The translations under genes were made by a program, and so were the position numbers. A stretch of DNA of 64,000 nt from positions 62,001 through 126,000 of the forward strand of contig JALLLS010000023.1 in NCBI GenBank assembly GCA_025094145.1, in the 5' to 3' direction. The notes below the pieces were generated by a model. The model searched no databases and was not told the DNA's origin. It saw only the letters and a program-made list of their open reading frames with translations. The DNA is from Spinellus fusiger (taxonomy: Eukaryota > Mucoromycota > Mucoromycetes > Mucorales > Phycomycetaceae). This document shows, piece after piece, positions 1 through 13,718 of the stretch. Position 1 is the stretch's first letter. Every line of letters starts with the position of its first letter.

Positions 1-45
1 ATTCACAAACGGGGTATTTCAAGGTAATGTGTAGTTTTCTTTAGA

Positions 46-393
46 ATGATAGAAGCTCAGTGTATGAAGCTCACAATCTACAGTCAAGTGATTGATAACA
101 AGAAAATGACACCACAGCTACAGTCTGAAATGAAGGGCTACTATAAACTGCCAAACAAAAAAGAAATGTCTGTTCCTTATGATTCTACCACTCCTATTGC
201 AGATACTATTCTACAGAGTGTGGTCGAGAATCTACATATGAATATTTTTGATATTCAATTAGGAGATGAGCTTATATCTCAAGATCATGAGCCTTCCATA
301 GAGCTGGAAGAAAGTGATATTCGTACCGTACAAAAAGAAGTGCAGAAAGCAAAAATGCAATTTAGAGCCTCCATACTTAATAAATATATATAA
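46..393 (+). CDS. 3' part of an unrecognised gene cut by the window edge
   Basis: An open frame of about 115 residues ends at a TAA near 391 and is followed by AT-rich, 3'UTR-like sequence. It is acidic and hydrophilic, with a C-terminal helix rich in E, K and Q. I do not recognise the family. A TAA lies just upstream in the same frame, and the bases before it contain TTTCTTTAG, which looks like a 3' splice site. This is therefore probably the last exon of a gene that begins outside the window. It converges on the Nudix gene, whose stop is only about 90 bp away. It could also be a chance ORF. Confidence 0.4.
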   Translation: MIEAQCMKLTIYSQVIDNKKMTPQLQSEMKGYYKLPNKKEMSVPYDSTTPIADTILQSVVENLHMNIFDIQLGDELISQDHEPSIELEESDIRTVQKEVQKAKMQFRASILNKYI

Positions 394-484
394 GTTTAGT
401 TTATTTATTTATCTATTTTAGATATAAATATACAAGAGACTAGGCTATTGTTTATAACTAAAGGGACATGTACTGATTGTTCAC

Positions 485-1285
485 TCAAAAGTTAAGTTTG
501 CGTTGAGAAAGATCAAAGTCTACAGGGACTGTATCAACCGTCTGTAGGGACTGAAATAAAATACTCTTTTGGTCCTAGAAAAAGATTCGTTCAATGTCCT
601 TATCCATGGTAGATTACCTCTGAAAAGTGGAATTCTCCTATAATGTTTTTATTGTCCAATACGAGAGGAAGCCATTGAGAATCATCCGCCCACATAATAT
701 CATAAGGAATCTCCTTATAATCAAACCATTGAGGTCTCATCTCCTCTGATCTATTCAATAGATTATAAGATCATCAATAGTTTCATTTTCTTATACTTAC
801 TCTTTTGGTGTTCCATCATAAGTGGTGACTATGTAGACATGGACTTCTAATGCAGTGGGATCATTCTCAAATGTAAACAGATTTAAGCCCACTTTCTTCA
901 TATCCTTGGCTTCAAGTGAGGACTCCTCCTTTACTCAGTGATTAATCCCTTGTTAAATGGTGTCTAGTCATTACCCATAGCTCACGATAGGCTCCTTGCT
1001 CCACTGTCTCTCCTTGTTCAAGTTTACCACCAAATCCTAGAATAGACCATATATGTTTATAAAGTGTTCTTAATGGTTTTCTGTCTATATAGATATAGTG
1101 TGTGTAGATTTCTTGTTTACCATTGAATTTATTCACTCCAAATCCACGCTTTTTCATACCAAGCAGAATCTGGTGTGGCATGGATTACCAACAGAATTAG
1201 GTTTCATTATGAGATATACCTTATGATGAGGTTCATCAACAACAAAAATAAGAGTGAATAGCTTTTTTCCTGTAATATGAGCCAT
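485..1285 (-). CDS. MTH1/NUDT1-type Nudix hydrolase (oxidised purine NTP pyrophosphatase)
   Basis: By family knowledge, MTH1 enzymes hydrolyse 8-oxo-dGTP and 2-OH-dATP to monophosphates and so sanitise the nucleotide pool. Six exons can be read: 1220-1285, 1121-1169, 975-1036, 801-928, 618-750 and 485-574. The introns are 43-84 nt with GT-AG ends, and the splice gives about 175 aa, close to the 156 aa of human MTH1. The N-terminus reads MAHITGKKLFTLIFVVDEP, then ILLGMKKRGFG and the Nudix box FGGKLEQGETVEQGAYREL followed by EE. The substrate-pocket motifs MRPQWFDY and MWADDSQWLPL match MTH1 MRPCWF and MWPDDSYWFPL. The protein ends with QTVDTV plus a short tail. The REL-W-EE junction has Trp where MTH1 has Gln. 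The start at 1285 was chosen because an upstream intron explains the stop before 1181. Confidence 0.9.
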
Positions 1286-1821
1286 GAAGGATAAACAAAT
1301 ATGCCCTGATATTGCTTTTCGGGGATCAGTCACTGAAATCTCACTGATAAATCACAGATAATTAATAATTATTAAGAGAAAAAGGCCTAAAAGTTGTGAC
1401 TTTGAAACAGATGCTAAAGTGACCAACCAAAAGTAAAGTGATAGAGCAACCTACCCAATACTCTCTGTATGACATTTAGCTTACTCTATTTGGCTCTTAG
1501 TGCTACTTTTAATTGATAGAAATCTTTTTCAACTTCATTCATTTGTCTTATCCTATATATTCTTTCTCCTCATGCCCACTTGATTGACTTTACAGTCCCT
1601 TCAAAAATATGTACACTGTGCTTTATACGCGTTAAGTAGGAGTTTATAAACATTTTGTCAAGCGTTAAAAATAAATCTCAGTACCAACTACGGCATTATA
1701 CAAAAAAAGTGATAGAGCAAAATTAGTTTCGTTTTTTTTCTTCTTCGAACATTGGGTAGTTTTTATACCATATATTTGTATACTCTATTTTTCTCTTTAA
1801 ATAAAAATAACTTTTCTTATA
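1286..1821. other. AT-rich spacer
   Basis: No gene is recognised here. The motif GTGATAGAGCAA occurs near 1438 and again near 1710. It may be remnants of terminal repeats of the decayed Tc1 element that follows, but I could not find a matching right end. Confidence 0.4.
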
Positions 1822-2861
1822 ATGTCCTTGCTATCCAACACGGTAAACATATTCATTAAAACCCCTGAGATGTATGAAAATTATACTAGCATCAAGACTC
1901 TCTAAGCTATCATGTATGAGGTGCTAAACATGAGCACTACCATGGCCGAGGCACTTCGTATGTTCAACATGCTTTCTAACACTGTAAGAAGCATAGTGAA
2001 GTATTTAGTTTAGAAAGGCTTGGTGATATCTTTATCCAAGAGTAGTTGATTAATAAAAGCTGGACAATAGGGCCCACTGATGGTTGAGAAGAATAATTGT
2101 GAGTGATTCTTATCAGACCAAGAAGGCCATCAAGGTATCAATGAAGACACTGAAGAGATAATTCAATGAAATAGAACTCCATTTATTCAGTTTTTTGGTG
2201 GTGTCTCTTTTGATAAAGAATAGCATAAAGGCAAGGCTCCAGTCGGTCCATGAGCACGTTGGTTGGATCTATGAGCAGTGGTAAGAGATCGTCTGGTCCG
2301 ATGAGTCCAGATTCAGGTTCATGAGCTATGACAGAAGGGTAAAATTAATCAGAATATATGGAATGGCCTTCCATCCAGAATATTTCCTGGAAACAAGGAA
2401 GTTTGGAGGCAGTGGAGTGATGGTATGGGGCTGTTTTAGTGGGGAGGGTGTTGGGAGATTGATCGTAGAGAAGGTAGGATAAACTCCGACGAGTACATCA
2501 GTGTCTTAAAAGCCTACTGCTATGAACTCAAGCATCTTTCTCATAAACCTTGGAGTCAGTTAATGTCTACAAGAATACAATATTTGACCCCATAAGATTA
2601 AGGCAACTTAATTAGAGAGTAGTAAATGGTATAGCAATATTTCTTGGCTGGCTTTTTCAAAGTCCCGATCTCAATTCAATTGAGCAACTGTGGGCCCACT
2701 TCAAGAAGGTTATTACGAAGAATAGAAAGGTCTAATGCACCAAGCAGAAGTTAGAGTCTGTCATGATGCTTAAATGAGGTGAAATATCAAAAGTGACATA
2801 TATCCTCATTGACAGCATAGAGCGGAGATGCCATGATGTAACTGATGCCAAAGACTGGTAG
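1822..2861 (+). pseudogene. Degenerate Tc1/mariner transposase
   Basis: Conceptual translation in shifting frames gives recognisable Tc1 blocks. These are WSDESRF-like text near 2298-2315 (first catalytic Asp), GGSGVMVWGCFSGEG near 2407-2450, INSDEYISVLKAY near 2482-2516, and SPDLNSIEQLWAHFKK near 2664-2709 (catalytic Glu region). They are separated by many stops and several frameshifts, so no functional protein can be made. The N-terminal part (from ATG 1822) resembles the paired-like HTH region only weakly. By family knowledge this is a cut-and-paste DDE transposase. It is older than the element at 35140-36732, which keeps its terminal repeats. Confidence 0.85.
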
Positions 2862-5800
2862 TAATTACTCATTAACCTCATAATAAAACCATCTTTTGTA
2901 TTTTAAACACTACTATCTTTATTCATTGAAACTTTCACTTATCTATCCAATGGATTTATGAAGTTATAACACTATTAATATAAACTAAAAAACTAAAATA
3001 AAAAAGACCTTTACTACACTTTATATTAGCATAGGTGCATCTTTTCATAAATAGAAAATGATTAGAAGCAAATACTAATGAGAATTATTATTTACATTAG
3101 AAACTATTTCCTTTCTTGAAGCACCTTATTATTCAAAATAGACGACAGAAACTTTGTGGTTTTATTTACAGTGTGTCTTTTAAGTAAAATATGATACCAT
3201 AGCATCACTCTATAAGCTGAAATACAAATTAAGGACTCGTGTGTTGAGTTCAGCTTGACTTTCTTCACTCGACTGCTTCATTATTATGACTATAGCCTTA
3301 TGAACTCCTTAGTGATAGGTGTTATGCCTTCAACAGATAGAAGTGATATTTTCACTTAATAAGAAATTGGATGTTTAAATGAAAAAATCATGCTGTTTTT
3401 TATACCTATCTTTGTGCATGTCTAATGGCTTAAAAATGAGCCAAATTTATACGAGAATGATATGTACCTGTCATACTGTTTCTCTTTAATGACTAGTTTG
3501 AGCTTGAGAACAGAGACATGAACAAAGTTAAGCTAAAGGAAGTATTGATTCATGAGTAGTGTTTATGGTGCATCCATGTTTTCTTTTCTTTTCTTTCTTT
3601 ATACGATACTGATAGAGTCTTGTTGCACATGAGTTTTAAGCAACACGGTGTCTGCATAATTGAACAGCAGTCTGGGTTGAATGACTAGTTTGATATTCCA
3701 CATCACTGACAGTTGCAACTACAGTCCTAGCACTAGCAATGAGCGCGGTCTTTATCTAATTCATCATTCGAATTAGTCCTAGATATATTTGATGTGTTTT
3801 TAGTGTCTTAGTTTGTTAGTAAGACAGTGCAATCACTAGAACAAATGATAAACTGTGGTGTAGTTTAATGAGTCTCCATAGCCTCAGCAGTCTATTGTTT
3901 CTTCTTCTTTAAACTTTCCTATCATATACCTTCTTTTGTATAAGGTTTATAGATCAATTGTTTAATATGGATAAATAATATACCAGTGAATATAGATGAT
4001 CTTATATGTCAATGATAAAAAGACTTGGATTGAGTCGCAATATCCGATGTACGATGCTCAGTTTGTTCCGTCAAACGCACTCTCTCTCAATGCCCTGATG
4101 GTGCTGAGATGTCTGAGAAATAAATGTAAGGGAGGAGATACACTTAAGACGAGTCTGCAGAACAGACACATCTTTCTAGTGGCATAAGCGTCTTGTTATT
4201 TTATCCAGAGGCGTATTCTTTACTGTGGGAACATAACAATAAACACTGATGTATATTCATAGTGGTAGGTTCAATCATCACACAGAAGCAGATGAAAATA
4301 TTTTCCCACCTGACTCTATCTCTATAGCAGCCATCCACAGCTGTCTTTTTTATTTTCAACAGCCGAATCCTGTGATTCACTCAGCAGTCATTATTAAGTC
4401 ACGGATTTACATCTCCTACTCTAGTCAAAAAGGTATAAATATCCGCTTTATTTCCACACCTTTTCTTTTCTCTCTTTACCATCGGAAGCATTAATTGAAG
4501 AGACAGTGAGAGTTGACTTTATCATGAAACATCTCTAGTCTGAAATTATGCTTGGTGTAATGGGAGTTATTTGCTCTTATGACCTATCAATTCCATAGAG
4601 TAGTCTCTTTTTAAGAGAATACTTTGTGCTTAGTAGTTTATAGTGTGTACTCACCTTCGCCTCTTTCTGCATTCTTGATGTGGTCGCTAGACATGGTTAT
4701 GCGTTTATATTATTAAGCATCCTGTCTGCTCCCCTCCATCTTTAGGTTTGTAGGAGGTGTGCTGGGTGGTCTATGCATTGTGACTATGGATTGTGTGGAA
4801 ACAGGAGTGATGGATACAAGTGGGTCGCTCCTGCTTGTAGGCTCAGGATTTTTCAAGGTTCGCCCTTTTTTGCCTGGACCCATTGTCGTGCTACTTGCGG
4901 CAATGTCGTAAACAATTAAGAAAATGATAATAAGCAGTCTATTCCACTGTGGCTTTATATATGTGTGTGTACAATGAGGATAGATTAGTCATAATAAACA
5001 GTGAAGAAGTGTGTGTATGTTTTACTTGATAGGTGTACTCATCACACTGCTTGACTCTGTAAAGGACTTCTTGGTGAATAGACTGTGAATGCCGCTCTAA
5101 CTCGCAGTCCTACAACAGAACAGAGTCCAACTTGCCTTGCTTATTCTGCGTATTTCTAATAGCCACCGCAGATTAAAAGTGCTGTGTCTGTTGAGTATGA
5201 TGTGTAGCCACCGCACAATCACAACTCTTTCCGCTAATAGCCAGGCACGATCTGCCATAGACACCCTTAACAAACAACACCCGCACCTGGACCTGTACTG
5301 TCTTTAGTCAACACAACGCACTAGAGTCCAACAACAACAACAACAACAGCAGCAGTAGCATCATCTATTATCGACTCACTAAACTCTAGACTCTAGAGTC
5401 CTCTTTGTTTGGAGAAAAAAAGGGTACTATTCTTTGTAAAGCGTCATCTAAAAACACAGCCTCAGCTATTCGAGTCTATCGCTACCTATTGCTCTTTGCA
5501 CTGAGATATACACTATTATTTGTTCTTTCATGGCTCTTCCTAATACATAACACAGACACACCTAGAGAATCTATCTTTTCTCCACCACCAGTGCTTATGG
5601 CAACTCAACACTCACCACCCGAGTCTTATCATAGACCTTTATCAGAAGCTCCTATGTATTCATGGGTGTCTTCAATGCCAGAGTAGTACTAGCAGCTGTC
5701 CACAAGGAAGTAGGTTGATAAGCATACAGACTGGTGTGCAGATCAGGGCTGTAGGCTTGAACTCATTCTTCCTTCTGTGTTGACTGGATCTTTCTAGTAA

Positions 5801-7491
5801 ACGCATTTTACTCCTATCGTAAAGCAGTGTCCAGCTATACACACTGTTTGAACTAATCATCCTCTTGTTTCTATCTACTCGGCTTCTAGCTCTTCATTCT
5901 ACAGTTATAGTTTAGGAATATTCTATCCATTTCTCTTTATCAGTAGTTACAGACATCAGATCCAATAGAGATGAACGCATTAGACCATATCTCATCAGTT
6001 ATCCAAGAAGAGTGTTGTGTAATTGCTACTGGACAACTATTGCGGTGGGTACTCAAGATACTTTTTGATAGTAGTCTTGACTCAGATAGCACACACTATG
6101 ACATCTTTTACCTGGTGCAAGTATAACCACCTGCCAAATGTTAGAGACAGACAGTGAGCAATAGTTAGTGTGCTTTAGTAACCGATAGAATAAAAGATAC
6201 TTGGCAGAAAGAAGACAGGCATTAGACTACGTTGTTTATTTAATACATCATAAGGCCATCTATACCATGCAAATGATTCTATAATCTATACCTATTTGAC
6301 AAGGATGAATGAACAATAAGAGCTGTAGTGCATTTTCATGTTATCACAATACTTGTGCCAGGATGACACCTCATGCTACTGCCATGGATCTGTTATGGTG
6401 ATAATTACATTGAAATAAGTGCAACCACTGATGTGTATAGTCGACACACTTCTTTCTGTTTGTAATCGAGCTATCATTGTCAGTTATTTTAGCATGTTAT
6501 TAGCAACTTGTTTATAATATATAATATTTCCTTGTGTTGACTTCTATATGACTGTAATATATCATTCTCTTTACCAGAAGTATTCTGTCTCTTCTACCTT
6601 TAACATATCTGATACTTATCCAGGTCACAGGCATCTATTAGTAAGAGATTATTATGACATTGGTCTTTCTATGGGTCCTATAGGTCATCTAGACGTTAGA
6701 TACAACACAAAAGAGCATTTATTTGTCATATACACTGCTTTTTCTGGTATCTTGTTTTCTTAACAAGTACTGCTATTTAAATATGAATAGAAATTACCAG
6801 TGCAAAAGTAAAGGCTCATTTCGGTGACTATTGGATATGACAGTACTCCTTTCTATTATGAAAGTATTGTATTCTCACAGACTGCTTTGTAAACAACTGA
6901 ATATTTAAAGTTAAACGAGTAATATCACATAAAAGGCCTATTATTCTAGCCAACATCCATTCACTCACATCATAATGTAATCTAAAATGATATGCTTTTA
7001 TACACTACTCATTGCCCACACCTTAGTAAACTATGTTTTTAAAATCATACCTTCTGTCAAATAATATAACAGAATGTTAAACCAATACTATTGGAAATTA
7101 AACTATGAACATGGTTGCTGTTGACACTTTAAAAAGAAAGAAAAGTTATCCCAATGGAACTAAAAAGTGAAGCGACACAAGTATTCAGTTTCTATAGATC
7201 CTAGCAATCGAAAATATCAAAAGAAGAACATATTAAAAGTGTTAACCATGAGGCAGGAGACAAAAATAATGCAGCAAAACTATGCAAGAATGGTTTTCAA
7301 GAGAAGCAGAATAAACAAAGCAGGAGACTAATCTTTACAATAAAAACACAAAATGGCCTATTAGTTAAAGAGTGTATTAGTTGTATTGGATTCTTTGGCA
7401 TAAATAGTTTCAAATAGTTCTATACGTATTGAAAAAGTAACACTACAAACTGTACTCATCTCTAGGATGTGTCCTTTATCATTATATTCTA
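2862..7491. other. Long AT-rich region without recognisable genes
   Basis: Short open frames exist: 3996-4187 (+), 4249-4494 (+), 5405-5686 (+) and 6548-6763 (+). There is also a minus-strand stretch near 4710-4880 that could encode a hydrophilic peptide starting MGPGKKGRTLKNPEP, followed by an ATG near 4693 reading MSSDHIKNAERGE before a GTGAGT. None joins into a protein I recognise. A (CAA)n(CAG)n run lies at about 5332-5359. The 5.2-5.7 kb part is less AT-rich and could hold a first exon (frame with MATQHSPPESYHRPLSEAP near 5597). I cannot support a gene call. Confidence 0.3.
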
Positions 7492-9002
7492 TTATACACG
7501 CTCTGTAATGTCCTGCTCCACCCAGTTCTCTCCAAAGTCAATCAACAAACGTCCATTCTCTGTCAACTTCACTAATCCCTTGGCGTGATAGAGTGTGGGT
7601 GCTCTTAAATCCTTCTCGGCTTTGATACGTGCAACACGATAAGTACGACCATGCTCAAGACGCTGTAATGCATCGGCTGTAGCCTCTTCTTCCGACTTTG
7701 TTTCTGTCCATGTCTTTGTCACATTCTCATATTGTAATATAGCCTCTGTATAGGCCACAGTCTCAGGTGTCTGGATGGGCTCTAATGTTCCAGCAATAGG
7801 TGGTTCTGCTTCTGTGGCCTCATCTTTTGTCTTTCGGTCTGGATTTCCAGAGATAATAACAGGCAAGCTACCAATATCAATGAACTCTGTTAATTCTTCA
7901 ATGTTCTTTGTAAACTGAATTTTGCTAGCCACTACAGGATCAAGCAAAGGTGTGATCATACTCCACACTATATAAAGCATTAGTTTTAAATAGAACACCT
8001 AAACTTCTCAATCTACCTGTAGAAAACACCCAAGGTGCCTTGTGGATATAACAGGCACCCAATGTTTCAGGATAATAAGCCTCGAGACAGTTGAGGAAGA
8101 ATTTTACAAAGTCAAAGTCCTATCAAACTCATCTGTGAGTAGAATTCCATACACCCACTCATGTATGCATATACATACCATATTGCTCATGGTAAAGTTC
8201 TCAAGGTTGAATACGATACCTGCATATTCCATAGGAAATCCACAGAAAAGACGAGAAGTCTCCATCACATACAAAGTAAGCAACTTGACGACCTCCAATG
8301 ACTGTTCTTCTTTATGGTGAAATTGAGCATTAATAAAGCTATTTCCGTGTATTAGTTATCCAATATAGAAAATTCAATAGTAGACATCACTGGATCTTAC
8401 CAAAGTCCTCGGGATGCCTTGTCAGGTCCACCCAGCCGAGCCTTTCCAGAGTTTAACTGCTCAATAAAGGAATCTCCCATACCAGGCAAAGTAGCGTTAA
8501 GTTCCTTTTGCAAACCAGATTCACCCAAGGCTGTAATTTCATCCATACGCATGACTAATCTCCAACGGAGTGCATTGGCCAACATCTTATAAGAAGCCTC
8601 AAGATCCCACTTCCGAGCACGCAGAAAACGACACACAGCAGCATCAGGATTGTCAGTAGATACCATATTCCAGAATGTTTTATGAAGCATAGTGCCAGGG
8701 ATAAGCTCCAATGCTTTTTCCAATGGCAAACTCAACCACTGGGAGTCAGTTGTAGCTCCCAAGAACACCTCTGCTCGTACGGGTTCTTTTTTTGCACCAA
8801 ATCCAAAGAATCCACCTGCCTTCTTTACTTCTGTCTGGACAGGCTTAGGAGAAGGAGGAGTGTAAGGTGTACCTGCTTGAGCAAACAGTTCGAACAATTT
8901 AGTCCAGAGATTTTTCAAGGATTCTGTCTGGTTTTCTGTGAGGCAACCTGCATGTCCAGGCTGGCGGTTCTCAAGAGAAATAGGCTGTGCGTCTGTTACC
9001 AT
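7492..9002 (-). CDS. Sec14-like CRAL-TRIO lipid-transfer protein (Csr1/Sfh type)
   Basis: Sec14-family proteins move phosphatidylinositol or other lipids between membranes and present them to lipid kinases. Exons are 8401-9002, 8179-8338, 8017-8119 and 7492-7967. Introns are 62, 59 and 49 nt, and the product is 446 aa. The N-terminal CRAL-TRIO helical domain is visible with AAVCRFLRARKWDLEASYKML. The lipid-binding core follows: FINAQFHHKEEQSLEVVKLL, then METSRLFCGFPMEYAGIVFN, DFVKFFLNCLEAYYPETLG and HKAPWVFST. The C-terminus reads WSMITPLLDPVVASKIQF and continues with a 130-aa polar tail. Start 9002 (MVTDAQPIS) was preferred to the upstream ATG at 9125, because the extra residues look like untranslated, homopolymer-rich sequence. 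The layout (domain start after a long N-terminal region) fits fungal Csr1-like proteins better than Sec14 itself. Confidence 0.85.
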
Positions 9003-9296
9003 GGTGACAAAAAAAGAGAGAGAGAGAAATAAATAAAAAGGAAGAAGCAAAGGAGATTGAATCCTAAGAAAACATGCTTTTCTTAACTTTTTTTTGTCAA
9101 AATATACACTTTGAAAGTCAGACATGTTTTAATCCTCTCTTTGGTAAGATATGATTGCTATATATGGTAATTACTTATCTTGCTAAGTATTGGCACTAAG
9201 ATAAACATTACTATTGACACAGATTTTGGCAGTAGAAACATCACTTTTCACCAAATATTGATTCTAATTGCTATGATTATTTATAATTATATATTA

Positions 9297-12200
9297 TTAG
9301 GTAGCCTGTTTATTGTTCCAAAAGCCAAATGCATTGGAAACACTGATAGAAGCTGAAGCATCTAATTCATAAGTATCAGGAAGACTGCCACTGCCATTGC
9401 TATTGCTATTGATATTGATATTGATATTGTCATTACCGTCGACAGATGAAGGCATAGTTTTTAATAAGCCATTTATACCATTGCCGTTGTTAGCAGGCAC
9501 AGGGCTAATAGGAATCCAGGAACTTTCTGAATTTAGTGAAGGTCGATGATTAAAATCTATAGGTTACATTAGCAGACTTCAATAGAAAGCCTCCTACCCT
9601 GCCATTGGGTGTTGAATGGATTCTTTTTTGTTGTTTGTCTTCTGTCGGATTTTGGTAATTCTATACAGCTGTTATTCTCTTTTTCTTTTTTCTTTTTCTT
9701 ACCTCCACCATTTTCCCACCATTTAATACTATCTGTGCTTGGAGGTGGAACTATGAAACAGTTAAAAATATACACAAGACACAAAAAGACATTACGTTGA
9801 ACTGCTTCTAATTCATCCAAACTGACATCAACCAATGTATCCATAATTTCTGCTGAAGGACGTGCAGGCAAAGAAGGTGTTCTGCGTCTTGGGAGCGTCG
9901 GTAGAGTATTTGTGAGCTTAATACTACTTAGACTCTCTTGATATAATTCTTTTTGTAGTCGTGCTTTTGCCTCTCTGTCAAAGGTAACAATCTATTCAAT
10001 AAAGAGTGATTAACTGGGTTTTATTTTCATCAGCATCACCACCTACATTGGCTTCAAATATTGCCAGCACTATGAGAATAAACAGTAAGACAGTGAACCA
10101 GCATATTATGAAAATACCTGGGCGATGGTCAGAGGTATACAACTCTGCACGAGCATACTGGAGTTGTTTTAGGTTGCTACCTCTGAATATAATACGATCT
10201 GTCCATCCAGGCACACGCTGTTTCTCACTAAAGTGTTGTATTGGAACAAAGAGATAGAGACTAATATTTTTACCTAGTATCATAGATGTCCGTGCCATTA
10301 TCATATTTGTAAGTTGGCATAAATGTAATAGGCCCTTCTTCATAGCCAGAAAAGACTCTATCAAGTCTCATTTCTTTTTGTAGCTAAAGAAAAGAAAAGT
10401 CTTCAACCAATAACCTCCAAAAACCTGCTTACCTGATCCGCTCTTAATAAAGCATCTATATTTCCTTGGGATACATACTCACGAGCCTATCTAAATTTAA
10501 TCTATGCAGGATTAAAAGAATACAAACCTCTTCATTGGAAAGGGCTACACGATAATTAAGATCGCTCATCCATAGAATATTACTATGCAAACAATAAAGA
10601 TAATTACTCGAGTATAAGTAATAGAGAATAGAGAACAGATAAAAGTAACTTACTTGTGGCTGCTAATGGTGCGTCCTCTGAGAAATGTAAGGCCCTGGTG
10701 GATAGTATGAAAGTCATTATTACGGTCCTCATAGTTTGAATGTCCTTGAGCAACATTAGTCCTATGTTTTGATATAGCGTATATGCTGAATACTCACCAG
10801 AAGCAAAATGTGCTGCTATAAAACAGAAACTGGTATCTCCGTACTCCATACGGATACCCACTGCACCCTTATTGCCTGCAACACCCATAATACCTGTCTT
10901 GAGTCATATCTTTATCAATACAGCTGTCATTAGACATCACTCTATAAGTGTACCTTTTTGATAGCAGACTCGACATTTCGAATGTTTTCTACAATACTTG
11001 ACTTGACATAGATCATCAACGCAGCACCCACCAACTGATTGGAGCGAAGATGCACATACTTTGATTTTCCTCCTTTTCTAGAGTTGAGGGTATTCTCTAT
11101 CTGTTGCTCCCATACTTTTCTATTATCACCGTTGTTCAGTGACCTTGAGGGGGGTGGTGGTTTTCTTTTTTCTTTTCATGCATATAATCCCCACTCACCG
11201 TTTTTCTGCATCTGTTACCATCACCTATAATATATTCATATCAGATCCATAATAAAATATAATATAATCCATTGCTAACTCTATTCCATTTACCTGTTGT
11301 GGTGACAGCTCTATTATCTCTTGAAATCCTATAGCATAAATATCCGGCTCTTCCTCACTCCCTGTCATTCATTCAATCAAGTTAGTTAAATAGGTAAATT
11401 AAACCATTCTATAGTGGCTATTAGTGTAGTTTGGAACGTACATCGAAAGTGTTGAAGCAGCCAAGGATCTAATAATTCACCCTTGAAGTTCTTTCCGTTC
11501 AAGTTATAAGTACCACTAAAAATAGTGATTTTTCGACTGGAAGAGTACTCTTTTACCCTAAATACTGAATTTATACCTTATTCATTGCTTTTTTTGTTTT
11601 CTTACCTTGCTGTCATCAAGCGGGAGACTGAGTCACTAATAGGGTCATGAATAGCTATACTTTTTTGGCCTGATAGTTTTCCCTAAAAGCCATGCACATA
11701 CATAAACATATCATAGATACACATAGATACACATAGATACACGCACACATATTCAAACACGCACAATCTCGAGTTAATTGTAGTGCTTTATTTTCATGTT
11801 TATCTCCTACCAGCAACTGGTCAATGACTTCTTGACGCGCCTTGTCCTGAAAGTTATTGATATAAAATCGATTGACTGAACGAGTGGCATCACTGAGCAC
11901 ATTCATAAACGTCACTTTTCCAGTTCTAGTAAATGCAGACTTGAGTGCACCTGTGCCTGCATAAATCTTGGAGAGTCCATCTCCATTTTCAGCCCACAGA
12001 TGAGCATGTCGTGATAATATCCCATCCAGCGAACGTCTGTGATCCACACGTCGGTTATCCAGGAAGTGGGTAAGTGCCAAACGTGATATTTCATTCTGAA
12101 CAAGATTGGTACGGTCCAGGCAGTCCATACAGTTGGTGCGAAAGACTCCCTTTTGCGTACATACAATTTGGTTGTCGTCAGAATCCATTAGAAAGTAGCC

Positions 12201-13718
12201 ATAATTCTCCAAATCTTTACGAAGCGTTTTCATCAACAAGGATACATTTTCATAATTTCCACCTCTACATTCTGCATGCAAGTCAAAGTTACACATTTGT
12301 ATAGTACTTGTAGGTAGTTGGAGATGTTGTACAGCTGTATTGTATGCATTGCCAAGCATGGATTCTCCTGTATTCTCTCTCTCTGCTAATAAATTTACAT
12401 TTGATATGACAGTGTAGCGCTCAACCAACTCTTTGAAATGTCGATTCACAGCAGGTTGGGTAGCACTGGGCCCTCTTGATATCTGTATCTTGTGGTTGAC
12501 AAGCTGCATGCCCTGTTGCTCCCAAAAGACTAAGTACTATAATGAGTATTTTGCTATTATCCGCCGTAGATCTACTGTTGATCTCATTATTAGCTTGTTT
12601 ATTACCTGGTACACTTCCTCTCACTTGAGTAAAAGAGTAGCACGCTTGATCTGAATACAAGACAACCTCAGTCTACAAATAACTGAGTCCAGTTTCATTT
12701 CTAGAGCACTTACTTCTACAAAGTTAGCTACATGGCCGTTATCATCAATACCACGAGAGTTGAATCGTGTGCCGGCCCTTTTGCAGCTTAGCTTCGATAT
12801 GACAGAAAGTTCAAATCTCTCATCATCCGCATACACATGCTCAGTGCCTACATAACCCCTTATTGAGAACACCTACAGTAAAATTGAATTGAGTATAATT
12901 AACCTTTTCTGTTTCACCTACTAAAAATCCTCCACGGTCTAGATCCATCTGTTTCTTTCGATCCAGTTTAGCCCTGAAATCGAGTAGTCCTGACACTAGA
13001 AATCGGTTCCATAAGAAATGATCATCAAATGTATGAATACCCATGGAAGCAGCAGAAGTCCTAGAAGAAGAAAACACATACATGTCTTATTCTTCTGTTG
13101 TATATTTACACTTTACCTCGCCTGAACTGTTTTTGTTAGGTCAAAATCTGGTGTAAAATAGAAACTGCCTATTGAAAAGAGTTTCTGTAGTTGAAGGCAG
13201 GGATGTTGGAGAGTCGTGGATGTTATATTGGTCTGATCAAACTCTTCTGTTTCCCAATTCTCTCGACTAGAAAGGTCAAGATCATCGTATCTCGAGGAGG
13301 CTAGTGAATAAAAGGAGACACTCTGGATCCTATAGACTTCTTCTCCTGCTCGTATTCTACCCACAGAAACACAGTCTGTCACAATAGCAACAAAGCATTC
13401 TAGTCGCGATACAAGAGGTGTTGATATTCATGATTTGATTTGTTTGAATTGATAGATGCCATTGTTATACACCTAGAGCTTACCTTTTTGAACATTAATA
13501 ATGCCAAGACAGCCAAAAACGGGCCGTGCATTGAGTATTCGCCATTCTGAGTCTTCAAACTCGGAAGGGGGAAGTAATCTTGCCATGGCCTTGTCTTCAG
13601 AAGGGCCTTGTCCATTGTATTCTTCAAATACAAGTACTCCTGAGGGTGCCTCTTCAAGTACAGTAGGTCTGAGAGCTAAAGCTCTTGGGTGATCTCTCAG
13701 TAGAAGATGGGTTTGCAT
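9297..13718 (-). CDS. Synaptojanin-like phosphoinositide phosphatase (SAC domain plus inositol 5-phosphatase)
   Basis: Synaptojanin/Inp51-53 proteins dephosphorylate PI(4,5)P2 and PI monophosphates at the plasma membrane and endosomes and control endocytosis and actin. The gene is broken by about a dozen or more short introns. The N-terminal SAC domain starts at ATG 13718 ([18 protein letters not shown]). It contains [15 protein letters not shown] near 13020 and the active site CMDCLDRTN (12115-12140), so the CX5R motif is intact. The 5-phosphatase domain follows with GTYNLNG near 11500, [10 protein letters not shown] near 11320, [17 protein letters not shown] near 10830-10880, SDLNYR near 10555, and WTDRIIFRG and SDHRP near 10120-10210. 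The C-terminus is low-complexity ([13 protein letters not shown]) and ends at TAA 9297-9299. A Pro-rich C-terminal domain like that of animal synaptojanin is not obvious. Both phosphatase active sites look complete. Confidence 0.93.

Noticed and set aside
4745..4914. Glycine/leucine-rich plus-strand frame (FVGGVLGGLCIVTMDC) resembling a membrane segment
   Set aside because: Superficial similarity to small TMEM14-type proteins, but no partner exon and an equally open frame on the other strand.
5405..5686. 93-codon frame with a hydrophobic segment and MATQHSPPESYH text
   Set aside because: No recognisable domain, no clear continuing exon, and it starts in homopolymer-rich sequence. Kept only as a possibility in the spacer description.
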